Origin: UBA3305 sp002373555
Lineage (GTDB): Bacteria > Bacillota > Clostridia > Lachnospirales > Lachnospiraceae
Length of the DNA: 64,000 nt
Assembly: GCA_946612455.1 (NCBI GenBank)
Contig: CAMOER010000003.1
Span: 62,001-126,000, forward strand
Direction of reading: 5' to 3'
This document shows positions 7,740-15,534 of the stretch, one piece after another; position 1 is the stretch's first letter, and each line of letters begins with the position of its first letter. Made by a program: the position numbers and the translations under genes. A model generated the notes under the pieces. The model saw nothing but the letters and a program-made list of their open reading frames with translations, had not been told where the DNA came from and did not search any database.

Positions 7740-9077
7740 TTACACATACCCCTGTTCTCGCATGGCCTTGACCACGCGGCGGAAGGCTGCAATATTCGCG
7801 CCGTCCACATAATTGCTGCCGAGATCATATTCTTCGACTGCCGAGGAGATCTGCGCCCAGATCCCGCTCATGATGCCCTTCAGCTGGTTGTCCACATACT
7901 CGAAGCTGTTGCTGATGCGCATGCTGTTCTGGGACATTTCCAGACCGGAAACAGCTACGCCGCCGGCGTTGCTGGCTTTGCCGGGCAGGAAGAGAAGGCC
8001 CTTCTTCAGGAAGTAATCCGTTGCTTCTCTGGTGGTCGGCATATTGGCACCCTCGACAACCGCCTTGCAGCCGTTCTCAACGAGGGTGATCGCATCGTTG
8101 ATATCCAGCTCGTTCTGGATCGCGCAGGGGAAAGCGATGTCGCAGGGGATCTCGAAGGATTTCCGGCCGTCCATGTAGGTGGAGCCGGGCACGCGCTTCG
8201 GATAGACCGCAAGACGGGCTCTCTCGACTTCCTTGATCTGCTTGATCATTTCCACATCGATGCCGTTCGGATCATGGATATAGCCGTTCGAATCGCTCAT
8301 GGCGACGACGGTCGCGCCAAGCTGGGTCGCTTTTTCAGCTGCATAGATGGCAACATTTCCGGAACCGGAGATGACGACCTTCATGCCGGACAGGCTCAGA
8401 CCGTGGTTCTCCAGCATTTCCTCCGCAAGATAGCAGACGCCGTAACCGGTCGCTTCCGTTCTTACGAGAGAACCGCCCCAGAGCAGGCCCTTTCCGGTCA
8501 GGGTTCCCTCGAACTGGTTGGTCAGTCTCTTGTACTGGCCGTACAGATAACCGATCTCTCTGCCGCCTACGCCGATATCGCCGGCGGGAACATCTTCGTT
8601 CGGTCCGATATACTTATGAAGCTCGGTCATGAAGCTCTGGCAGAAGGCCATGACTTCACGGTCGGATTTTCCGTGGGGATCAAAGTTGGAGCCGCCCTTG
8701 CCGCCGCCCATGGAGAGGCCGGTCAGGGCGTTCTTGAAGGTCTGTTCGAAGGCGAGGAAGTTCATGCTGCTGCGGTTCACACTGGGATGGAAACGCAGAC
8801 CGCCTTTGTACGGGCCGAGCGCGGAATTGAACTGGACACGAAAGCCGCGCTGGATATGGATCCTGCCTTTGTCATCCGTCCACGGTACGCGGAAGGAGAT
8901 GGAACGCTCGGGCTCAGTAAGCCTCTCGAGCAGACGGCTTTCTTTATATTCCTTTTCATGTTTTGCGATAACGGGCTTCAGGGAATCCAGTACTTCCCTG
9001 ACGGCCTGATGGAATTCCGGTTCGGACGGATTCATTTCGATGACATGCTGCATGACTTTCGATGTATAGGATGACAT
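7740..9077 (-). CDS. gdhA: NADP-type glutamate dehydrogenase
   Basis: The 445-residue product is a hexameric-type glutamate dehydrogenase, which makes glutamate from 2-oxoglutarate and ammonia with NAD(P)H. It has the family signatures GGGKGGSNFDPHGKSD (active-site lysines), the conserved ENDVPAGDIGVGGREIGY-type stretch beginning with GPNEDVPAGDIG, and the nucleotide fold GSGNVAIYAAEKA. Length and layout match the roughly 450-residue anabolic, typically NADP-dependent bacterial type. Nearby on the other strand is a stand-alone GltD-like oxidoreductase. A promoter with TTGACA and TATGCT lies at 9140-9169. Confidence 0.96.
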   Translation of the reverse strand: MSSYTSKVMQHVIEMNPSEPEFHQAVREVLDSLKPVIAKHEKEYKESRLLERLTEPERSISFRVPWTDDKGRIHIQRGFRVQFNSALGPYKGGLRFHPSVNRSSMNFLAFEQTFKNALTGLSMGGGKGGSNFDPHGKSDREVMAFCQSFMTELHKYIGPNEDVPAGDIGVGGREIGYLYGQYKRLTNQFEGTLTGKGLLWGGSLVRTEATGYGVCYLAEEMLENHGLSLSGMKVVISGSGNVAIYAAEKATQLGATVVAMSDSNGYIHDPNGIDVEMIKQIKEVERARLAVYPKRVPGSTYMDGRKSFEIPCDIAFPCAIQNELDINDAITLVENGCKAVVEGANMPTTREATDYFLKKGLLFLPGKASNAGGVAVSGLEMSQNSMRISNSFEYVDNQLKGIMSGIWAQISSAVEEYDLGSNYVDGANIAAFRRVVKAMREQGYV

Positions 9078-9139
9078 AGTTCCCTCCCTCTGCCGCTCAT
9101 TTCCTACGGCTGTTTCGCTTTATTGTGATGTTGTGGTAA

Positions 9140-9169
9140 AGCATAGCAGAAGAAAACAAAGTTTGTCAA
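9140..9169 (-). promoter_or_regulatory. sigma-A promoter of gdhA
   Basis: On the minus strand TTGACA (9169-9164) is followed after 18 bases by TATGCT (9145-9140), about 60 bases before the gdhA start. Confidence 0.75.
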
Positions 9170-9459
9170 GCAAAAACTTAAAAATATTAAGTCAAAAATC
9201 ATATATCGTTATAAAATAAAGCCAAAGTAATATATATTTACTGTTTTTATTCTGCATTTATCGAAAAATGCCTTTGCAGCAGCCCGATAACATGCCGGGA
9301 TTTGTGTGATTGTGTGCTTAAATCAGTCATGATGAAGGGCTTGCCGCTCTGTTCCGGAAAGCAGCAGACGATATTTCCTGCCGGCAACAAACAATAGACG
9401 ACACCTGTGAATCAATATATAATAGAAACAATAAAAGGAGATGAGGAGGATCAATCAGG
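9170..9459. promoter_or_regulatory. AT-rich divergent intergenic region with -10 box for the MBL gene
   Basis: The 382-bp gap between gdhA and the MBL-fold gene is much richer in A+T than its surroundings (9170-9260 especially). Apart from the gdhA promoter it holds a perfect TATAAT at 9418-9423, without a clear -35 box, followed by AAAAGGAGATGAGG as ribosome site. I see no riboswitch or gene in it. Confidence 0.55.
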
Positions 9460-10323
9460 ATGACAGGGAAGATCGAACTTGCAGTGGATAATCATAAGAC
9501 GGATTTTGAGCACTGGCCGGCGGCAGACGGGATCTATGCCGTACAGTGCCCGGGATTTCTGCCCGGGCCTGGAAGACTGCCGGGCTGGGGATATGTCATT
9601 TCCTATGTCGTGATCGGAAAGGAACGGGCGATGCTGATCGACACGGGCTTCGGAAATGTGGATCTGAAGGGGTATATCGAAAAGAATATTACGAAGCTGC
9701 CGCTGATGGTCGTGAATTCCCATGTGCATCCGGATCATTCCGGCGGAAATGCGCAGTTCGACGTCGTCTATATCGAAGAGCACGAGGCAAAGCCCGGCGA
9801 GGAAGTCTATTTCTATAAGATCCCCGGGCAGAGAGCGGCGTGTCAGGAAGTCATCGACGGCGGGACTTACCGCTACGAATTACTGAAAGACGGGCAGGAG
9901 ATCGATCTGGGCGGCCGGAAGCTGCTGGTACGGCACATTCCCGGACATACGCCCGGCGCGATTGCCCTCTTTGATTACAATACGGAAATGCTGCTGTCGG
10001 GCGACGCGATCCTGAAGCGCGTTTTCTACGGAAGCGGCATTCCGTTCTCCAGCTATCGTGCCGCGCTGGTAAAGACAAAGGAACTTCCGATCAAAGATAT
10101 CCTGAGCGCACACTGGCCGGAGCCGCTGGGCGCGGATTTCATCGACAAGATGATTTATCTGATCGATACTTTCGATCCGGCAAAGTCCGAGCCTGCGGGC
10201 TGGGACGAACCCGGCATGTCCGGCGTGGATATGCGGATGTTCTGTTACGGGAAGGATTTCGACGATCCGGATTTCGTGGCCGTAAGCTATATTACGGATC
10301 AGCTTGAGAAGATCATGTGCTGA
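9460..10323 (+). CDS. MBL-fold metallo-hydrolase
   Basis: The 287-residue protein is a metallo-beta-lactamase superfamily hydrolase. The HxHxDH metal-binding motif is in NSHVHPDHSGG (near residue 90), with further ligands in HIPGHTPGA (near residue 167) and SGDAI (near residue 181); AHWPEP near residue 220 may supply the last His. The substrate cannot be read from the sequence; the superfamily covers glyoxalase II, thioesterases and lactonases. It is transcribed away from gdhA and is followed after about 120 bp by a GltD-like gene in the same direction. Confidence 0.85.
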   Translation: MTGKIELAVDNHKTDFEHWPAADGIYAVQCPGFLPGPGRLPGWGYVISYVVIGKERAMLIDTGFGNVDLKGYIEKNITKLPLMVVNSHVHPDHSGGNAQFDVVYIEEHEAKPGEEVYFYKIPGQRAACQEVIDGGTYRYELLKDGQEIDLGGRKLLVRHIPGHTPGAIALFDYNTEMLLSGDAILKRVFYGSGIPFSSYRAALVKTKELPIKDILSAHWPEPLGADFIDKMIYLIDTFDPAKSEPAGWDEPGMSGVDMRMFCYGKDFDDPDFVAVSYITDQLEKIMC

Positions 10324-10441
10324 CCGTGCCCATTCGGCGTATAGGAAATACTTATTCCCCGCATCCGTTTTTCCTATTGGCGTATTCCGGTCTGCAGTGG
10401 TATAAATGGAAACAAATGATCACTGAAAGGGAGAACGAAAC

Positions 10442-11680
10442 ATGGCCATTCATATCAGAGAAGAAGCGAACCGGTGCCTGCAGTGCAAAAAGCCGATGTG
10501 CCAGGCGGCCTGCCCGGTCGGAACACAGATCCCGCAGATCATTCGGCTGTTTAAGGAGAACCGTACGCTGGAGGCGGGCGAAAAACTGTTTGTCAACAAT
10601 CCGATGTCCGTAATCTGCGCCATGGTCTGCAACCATGAAGCGCAGTGCTTCGGCCACTGTGTGCTGGGAAGAAAAGGCACGCCGGTCCAGTTCTATGAGA
10701 TCGAGAAATACATTTCCGACACCTATCTGGACCGTATGCTGATCCCGCCGGTCGAGAAAAAGGGGAAGAGCGTGGCGGTCATCGGCAGCGGTCCTGCGGG
10801 CATGACGGCGGCGATCATTCTGGCACGGAACGGCTATGAAGTGACCATTTTTGAAGAACGCTGCTATATCGGCGGCATGCTGTATTACGGGATCCCGGAA
10901 TTCCGTCTTCCCAAGAGCATCCTGCACAGATATCAGGACAGAATGGTGGAGATGGGGATCCACATCCGTCCGAATACCACGATCTCTGATGCGCTGAATA
11001 TCGACATGCTCTTCCGGGACGGCTATGCGGCTGTCATGGCGGGCACCGGTGTATGGCGGCCGAAGACCCTGGGGATCCGGGGCGAGAGCCTGCCGAATGT
11101 GCATTTCGGCATCTCCTACCTGACCAACCCGACGGCTTTCAGTCTGGGAGAGACCGTGGCGATCATTGGCATGGGAAATGTTGCCATGGATGTTGCCAGG
11201 ACGGCGCTGCGGCACGGCGCGCGGAAAGTGACGATGTATGCGCGCAGCCGGCATATCGCTGCGAGTTCCGAGGAAGTGCAGTTCGCAGAGCTGGACGGCG
11301 CGGAATTGGTCTTTGGAAAGGCGATCGATCATTTTGCCCCGGAAGGACCGGTCTTCCGGACAGCGATCCTGAATGAGGATGGAAAAGTGACCGGCTACGA
11401 AGAGGAACTTGATGCTGTGCAGGCGGACTCCACGATCATCGCAGTCAGCCAGGGTCCGAAGGACCGTCTGCTGCTGACGACGGAAGGGCTGAAGAAGTCT
11501 GAGACCGGGATGCTGAAAGTGGACGAAGATTATATGACGACCGTGCCGGGCGTGTTCGCGGCAGGCGATGTCGTTACCGGATCCTATACCGTGGTGAGCG
11601 CGGTACAGCAGGCAAAAAAAGCGGCGGAAGGGATCATGAAGTATATTGAGAAAGAAGCTGTAAAGCACACGGATCTGTAG
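10442..11680 (+). CDS. GltD-like FAD/NAD(P)-dependent oxidoreductase
   Basis: This 412-residue protein resembles the small subunit of glutamate synthase and its relatives. The N-terminal domain carries cysteine clusters for two [4Fe-4S] centres (CLQCKKPMCQAACP and CAMVCNHEAQCFGHC). An FAD-binding motif GSGPAGM lies near residue 118 and an NAD(P) motif GMGNVAMDVA near residue 244; the C-terminus has the FAD signature VPGVFAAGDV. Such subunits pass electrons from NAD(P)H to a partner. No glutamate synthase large subunit is adjacent, so it is either a stand-alone electron-transfer module or works with an unlinked partner. GAAAGGGAGAACG precedes the start. Confidence 0.85.
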   Translation: MAIHIREEANRCLQCKKPMCQAACPVGTQIPQIIRLFKENRTLEAGEKLFVNNPMSVICAMVCNHEAQCFGHCVLGRKGTPVQFYEIEKYISDTYLDRMLIPPVEKKGKSVAVIGSGPAGMTAAIILARNGYEVTIFEERCYIGGMLYYGIPEFRLPKSILHRYQDRMVEMGIHIRPNTTISDALNIDMLFRDGYAAVMAGTGVWRPKTLGIRGESLPNVHFGISYLTNPTAFSLGETVAIIGMGNVAMDVARTALRHGARKVTMYARSRHIAASSEEVQFAELDGAELVFGKAIDHFAPEGPVFRTAILNEDGKVTGYEEELDAVQADSTIIAVSQGPKDRLLLTTEGLKKSETGMLKVDEDYMTTVPGVFAAGDVVTGSYTVVSAVQQAKKAAEGIMKYIEKEAVKHTDL

Positions 11681-11687
11681 AAAGCGC

Positions 11688-11716
11688 TTGTTTTTTCATA
11701 CCGGGAGTCTTATAAT
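11688..11716 (+). promoter_or_regulatory. promoter of a putative antisense RNA
   Basis: TTGTTT (11688-11693) and a perfect TATAAT (11711-11716) are 17 bases apart, just after the stop of the GltD-like gene. No reading frame follows; transcription would run into the hairpin at 11774-11820. Confidence 0.55.
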
Positions 11717-11722
11717 GATCTT

Positions 11723-11825
11723 AACAGGACAGCCGGAAGGGTGGGTGGACACCCGACCCGGCAGAATACTGACTAAGAAATAGCCGTTGACTTTGCCAGA
11801 GTACGAACGGCTATTTCTTATTATA
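11723..11825 (+). ncRNA. putative antitoxin-type antisense RNA
   Basis: Inferred from the promoter at 11688-11716 and the perfect 14-bp stem at 11774-11820. The roughly 100-base RNA would be complementary to the 3' end of the small toxin-like transcript on the minus strand, the arrangement known from TxpA/RatA and BsrG/SR4 type I systems. It contains a further hairpin around GGGTGGGTGGACACCC (about 11740-11756). Both ends are predicted, not observed. Confidence 0.4.
11774..11820. terminator. perfect 14-bp hairpin shared by two convergent short transcripts
   Basis: TAAGAAATAGCCGT (11774-11787) pairs with 11807-11820 around a 19-base loop. It contains the stop codon of the toxin-like frame on the minus strand, and both putative transcripts end in it. 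Confidence 0.7.
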
Positions 11826-11884
11826 CAGATCCATGATACCTATTACGACCAGCATGAACTGTACAGCATCTCGAATACAGACAT
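11811..11884 (-). pseudogene. small holin-like type I toxin frame, broken by a one-base shift
   Basis: The ATG at 11884 follows a strong GAGGAGGTGG ribosome site. It begins MSVFEMLY, which is the opening of short putative holin-like toxins (Hol_Tox type), but stops after 13 residues. One base out of frame the same stretch encodes FMLVVIGIMDLYNKK ending at a TAG at 11811, the usual hydrophobic segment plus basic tail of these toxins. Joined, they would give about 24 residues, short for the family (around 30-40). It has its own promoter, a 5' leader hairpin and an opposing antisense transcript. It could be a decayed toxin, a reversible frameshift state, or a sequencing error. Confidence 0.5.
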
Positions 11885-11963
11885 AAGAACCACCTCCTCT
11901 GAACAGGCTCAGATCGGGTGAAGCACGTCCTCCGGCTGCCCGGTTAAGACCGCTATAAAGCAA

Positions 11964-12010
11964 AACAGCACTTCTTCCGGCGGCTGAGTCCCGGATTCCG
12001 AAGTGCTGTT
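11964..12010 (-). promoter_or_regulatory. 5' leader hairpin of the toxin-like transcript
   Basis: AACAGCACTTC (11964-11974) pairs perfectly with 12000-12010. On the minus strand it starts almost exactly where transcription from the promoter at 12017-12044 should begin and is followed by a T-rich stretch (TTTTGCTTT). It may stabilise the mRNA 5' end or act as an early terminator. Confidence 0.5.
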
Positions 12011-12016
12011 ACATAT

Positions 12017-12044
12017 ATTATAGAGTGAATCCTGGAAAAGTCAA
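12017..12044 (-). promoter_or_regulatory. strong sigma-A promoter of the toxin-like transcript
   Basis: On the minus strand TTGACT (12044-12039) and a perfect TATAAT (12022-12017) are separated by 16 bases. Confidence 0.7.
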
Positions 12045-12067
12045 CGATGGAACTAGTCGTCATCGAT

Positions 12068-12095
12068 TTGACAGGACGGTAAAACCCGATAAAAT
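12068..12095 (+). promoter_or_regulatory. promoter of the GH5-like gene
   Basis: TTGACA (12068-12073) and TAAAAT (12090-12095) are 16 bases apart, followed by AAAGGAGA and the ATG at 12157. It is divergent from the toxin-like promoter. Confidence 0.6.
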
Positions 12096-12156
12096 AATAG
12101 AGACAGTAAAAGATCTGGTAAAACCAGTGAAATGCGGCTTCAAAGGAGATGGGACA

Positions 12157-13269
12157 ATGATGAACAAGGTACACGGAACGAATCTCGGCAACTGGCTGGT
12201 ACTGGAAAAATGGATGAAACCGGATCTGTTTGCCACAAGCGGAACGGCGGATGAGACCTGGCTTGCGAGAAAGACGCCGGCGGATGAATTTGCGGCGCTC
12301 TTAAAGAAGCACCGCGACACGTATGTAACGGAGGAGGACTTCCGCTTCCTGTCGGACAACGGCGTGAAGTTCGTGCGTCTTCCCGTGCCGTACTTCGTTT
12401 TCGGCGACCGGCCGCCCTTTGTCGGCTGTGTCGAATATGTCGATAAAGCATTCGACTGGGCGGAGAAATACGACATGCAGATCCTGCTCGATCTGCACAC
12501 TGTGCCCTACAGCCAGAACGGATATGACAACGGCGGCATCACCGGCGTCTGCAAATGGTGCAGACATCCGGAAGAGGTGGAATTCGCGCTGACCGTGCTG
12601 GAGCGTCTCTCGAAACGCTACGGAAAACGGGACGGTCTGTACGGCATCGAAGTCCTGAACGAGCCGATCAGCTGGATCGTCTACATGACCGCGCCTTCGA
12701 CCGGAAAAGCGGAAGATCCGGAAGAAGCGAAGGGCTCCGGCTTCGTGCCGCTGCCGTTCCTGCGGAAGTTCTACAAGAGAGCCTACAAGCGGATGAGAAG
12801 ATATCTGCCGGTTGAAAAAACGATCGTTTTCCATGACGGCTTCCGCTTCAATGTCTGGAATCATTTCTTCCGGACGCAGAAATTCGAGAACGTCGCGCTG
12901 GATACGCATATCTACATTTTCGCGATGGAAATGTTCATGCCGATCCACAAACCGTGGGTCTATCAGCTGTTCGTCAAGTACAATCAGCTGGCGCTGCGGC
13001 GTGTGCAGAAAGACGTGCGCGTGATCGTGGGAGAATGGTGCATTTCCAATAAGTATGCGACAGCCGGGAAGACGGCGGAGGAGAAAAAGAAACGTTTCCG
13101 CGAAGTTGCGAAGATGCAGCTCGCCGCCTGGAATGAAGCGTACGGCTGGTTCTACTGGAACTACCAGCTGCTGCGCGACCGGAACGAACCGACGGATGAG
13201 GAATGGAAGGAGAGCTGGGATCTGGCCAGATGCATCGGCAGAGGCTGGATCGAAAAAGAAGATTTCTGA
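12157..13269 (+). CDS. glycoside hydrolase family 5-like protein (cellulase/exo-glucanase type)
   Basis: The 370-residue protein has the GH5 TIM-barrel signatures: GTNLGNWLVLEKW at the start, the acid/base glutamate in EVLNEP (E169), HIYIF with the conserved His (residue 251), and the nucleophile in VGEW (E293), followed by WFYWNYQL. The opening resembles exo-beta-1,3-glucanase-like members. No signal peptide is visible, so it probably acts in the cytoplasm on imported oligosaccharides or glucosides. The start at 12157 is preferred over an in-frame position further upstream because AAAGGAGA sits just before it. It lies 68 bp before cobI in the same direction. Confidence 0.85.
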   Translation: MMNKVHGTNLGNWLVLEKWMKPDLFATSGTADETWLARKTPADEFAALLKKHRDTYVTEEDFRFLSDNGVKFVRLPVPYFVFGDRPPFVGCVEYVDKAFDWAEKYDMQILLDLHTVPYSQNGYDNGGITGVCKWCRHPEEVEFALTVLERLSKRYGKRDGLYGIEVLNEPISWIVYMTAPSTGKAEDPEEAKGSGFVPLPFLRKFYKRAYKRMRRYLPVEKTIVFHDGFRFNVWNHFFRTQKFENVALDTHIYIFAMEMFMPIHKPWVYQLFVKYNQLALRRVQKDVRVIVGEWCISNKYATAGKTAEEKKKRFREVAKMQLAAWNEAYGWFYWNYQLLRDRNEPTDEEWKESWDLARCIGRGWIEKEDF

Positions 13270-13337
13270 AACCGGAACAGCACCTATACGGCGGAAGGGA
13301 TTCTGAAATCACTGAAGAAGGATAAGGAACAGGGAGC

Positions 13338-14015
13338 ATGGCAGGAGTATTGTACGGAATCGGCGTCGGCCCCGGAGATCCGGAACTGATGACACTGAAA
13401 GCCGTCAGGCTTTTAAAGGAGATGGATATCATTGCCGCGCCGGGAGAGGATGTAAGCAGGACAACGGCGTATACCATTGCCCTGCAGGCGGTTCCCGAAA
13501 TGACAGAGAAGGAAACGCTTCCGATTCCCATGCCGATGGTGATGGACAGAGCCGTCATTGAAGAATCTCACCGCAAAGGGGCAGCGGAAATTGCCGGAAA
13601 GCTTGCAGAAGGAAAAAATGTAGGGTTCATCACCCTGGGAGATCCGACAGTCTATTCCACCTTTTCTTATATTGAAAAAATCGTCAGGGAAATGGGATAC
13701 CGGACCGTTTATGTCAGCGGAATTCCCTCATTCTGCGCCGCTGCGGCGGCGATGGGCATCCCTCTGGCGGAGTGGCAGGAAAGCCTGCATGTGATCCCGG
13801 CCATCCATCGTCCGGATCAAAGAATCGGGGACGGGGGAAACTATGTCTTCATGAAGAGCGGCAGGAAGCTGAGTGAAGTCAGAAAGATCCTCAAAGAGAG
13901 CGGGAAGAATGCTGTGATGGTCGAGAACTGCGGCATGCCGGATGAGAAAAGATATCACAGTGTGGATGAGATCCCGGATGAGGCGGGTTATTTCGCGCTC
14001 GTGATTGCCAAATAG
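13338..14015 (+). CDS. cobI: precorrin-2 / cobalt-factor II C20-methyltransferase
   Basis: The 225-residue protein is a tetrapyrrole methylase of the CobI/CbiL type, adding a methyl group from S-adenosylmethionine to C20 of (cobalt-)precorrin-2. Family motifs are YGIGVGPGDPELMTLKAV at the N-terminus, the SAM-binding GDPTVYSTF, and VSGIPSFCAAAA. It belongs to the same pathway as the cob genes at 1-4.2 kb but is separated from them by nine kilobases of unrelated genes. It follows the GH5-like gene with AAGGAACAGGGAGC as the likely ribosome site. Confidence 0.9.
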   Translation: MAGVLYGIGVGPGDPELMTLKAVRLLKEMDIIAAPGEDVSRTTAYTIALQAVPEMTEKETLPIPMPMVMDRAVIEESHRKGAAEIAGKLAEGKNVGFITLGDPTVYSTFSYIEKIVREMGYRTVYVSGIPSFCAAAAAMGIPLAEWQESLHVIPAIHRPDQRIGDGGNYVFMKSGRKLSEVRKILKESGKNAVMVENCGMPDEKRYHSVDEIPDEAGYFALVIAK

Positions 14016-14062
14016 AAAAGGATGGGCGGACACCCAGCTAAGGAGATCCGATTTTTTCAGCT

Positions 14063-14100
14063 AAAAAAGCGGACCAGGGAATAATTTATCTCTGGTCCGC
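14063..14100 (-). terminator. rho-independent terminator of the nhaC operon
   Basis: GCGGACCAGGGA (14069-14080) pairs with TCTGGTCCGC (14091-14100), with one mismatch at the base. On the minus strand it is followed by T6, giving a good terminator for the transporter gene; in the plus direction (cobI) the T-run is weaker. Confidence 0.85.
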
Positions 14101-14130
14101 TTGGTATTTTGCTGACTTGTCAAATGAATT

Positions 14131-15510
14131 TTATTCTTCCATCATCCGCCCCCAGCCGGTAAAGGAAGCGATCAGGAATACGAGAAACAGTGTAAATGCA
14201 TACAGTGTTCCTCCCGCAACGGAAACAGGCGACAAACCGGTGAGCGCTGATCCGATAAAAACGAATACGCTTAGGAAAGGAATAATGGCCGGAAGACTGT
14301 TTGCAGTACCAGTGAGCAGATTGGCTCTTCTGTAAGGATGAATATTCTTGGCAGAGCCGATTTTGTTAAGGATGGGACCAAATGTTAGGATGGATGCACT
14401 GGTGACGCCTCCGAAGAGGATCGTTGTAGCAGAAATGCCAATCATGCATGCGATTTCCGCGCCGGAAGCCGTCTTTGCCATTTTGCTGTCGAGGATCGCG
14501 TTTGCAACTGAATCCAGCATACCGGCATCTGTGAGCACACCCATGATTCCAAAGACGGAAATGACCAGCGCAACAGTGGGAAGAATACCATTGATACCAT
14601 CGATCAGATATCCGACAGCGACATTGTTGGCAGGATCATTGGCGAATACATCTGCAAAGGTGAAAAGGCCTGCGAGAAGACCGACGACGGTTCCAACGGA
14701 AAGACCGACAAGGATACCTGCGAAAATATTTCTGGTCTTTGTGGAGACAAAGAGCATCAGGACAACAGGAATCAGCATGAACAGTGTTCTGGGATTGGAA
14801 GCCGCTTCGATGGCGCCGCCCTGGTAAGTGCCGCCCATGCCCCCAAGAATGGCAAAGAGCAGAAATGCAGGAATACCTGCTGCCAGTGAGTAGCGCAGTC
14901 TGCTGACGACTACACCTCCGATATCCGCCGGATGGCCATCCTTAAAAAGCTGGGTGGAGGCAGAAGCGATCGTGGTATCGGAAACCGGTGCAAGGTTATC
15001 ACCGAAGATTCCGCCGGAAACGATACAGCCGGCCATCCACATGGGACCTGCACCAAGGATCATACCCGCCGGATAGAAGATCGGAAATGCGATGAACATT
15101 GTTCCGATCGAAGAACCTGTTGCGGTTGATACAATACAGGTAGCCAGGAAGGTAAACGCTACGAACAGACCTCCTTTGAGACCAATACTGTTGGCAAGCC
15201 ATACAAATCCGCTGGAAATACCGCAGATCTTGATCAGCTGGCTGAACATTCCAACCAGCAGAAGAATAATGATGACGGAGACAGAGGTGATCGAGGAAAT
15301 TCCCTTGATCGCACTATCCCAGTATGCGGAATAGCTTTTGCAGAACAGACCGCCGATCAGCAGTCCGATAAAGCCGCCGACAGCAAGCGCTTCCATATTA
15401 AAAGCTTTAAATCCGATAAAGAGTACGATACAGAAAAATACATAAATTGCAACGGGAACAAGAGACAGTGCCATTCCACCCCGGAATTCAAGCGTTTTGT
15501 TCTCTTCCAT
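14131..15510 (-). CDS. NhaC-family Na+/H+ antiporter-like transporter
   Basis: The 459-residue protein is almost entirely made of hydrophobic membrane segments and carries the NhaC/ion-transporter signature around GGIFGDNLAPVSDTTI (near residue 165), together with TGSSIGTMFIAFP and the repeated-half feature TANSLPAIIPF near the C-terminus. Members include Na+/H+ antiporters, the malate-lactate antiporter MleN and amino-acid carriers. Its operon with an aminotransferase and RidA suggests an organic or amino acid as substrate rather than plain pH homeostasis; that is inference. The three genes and their regulator look AT-richer than neighbours. Confidence 0.88.
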   Translation of the reverse strand: MEENKTLEFRGGMALSLVPVAIYVFFCIVLFIGFKAFNMEALAVGGFIGLLIGGLFCKSYSAYWDSAIKGISSITSVSVIIILLLVGMFSQLIKICGISSGFVWLANSIGLKGGLFVAFTFLATCIVSTATGSSIGTMFIAFPIFYPAGMILGAGPMWMAGCIVSGGIFGDNLAPVSDTTIASASTQLFKDGHPADIGGVVVSRLRYSLAAGIPAFLLFAILGGMGGTYQGGAIEAASNPRTLFMLIPVVLMLFVSTKTRNIFAGILVGLSVGTVVGLLAGLFTFADVFANDPANNVAVGYLIDGINGILPTVALVISVFGIMGVLTDAGMLDSVANAILDSKMAKTASGAEIACMIGISATTILFGGVTSASILTFGPILNKIGSAKNIHPYRRANLLTGTANSLPAIIPFLSVFVFIGSALTGLSPVSVAGGTLYAFTLFLVFLIASFTGWGRMMEE

Positions 15511-15534
15511 TTCAGGACTCTCCTTTCATCCGTT

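Noticed and set aside
10442..11680. Glutamate synthase small subunit (gltD) as firm name
   Set aside because: Several oxidoreductases share this architecture and no large subunit is adjacent, so only GltD-like is supported.
11953..12174. 73-codon minus-strand frame over the toxin promoter and GH5 leader
   Set aside because: It runs through two promoters and a hairpin and has no ribosome site; the regulatory reading explains the sequence better.
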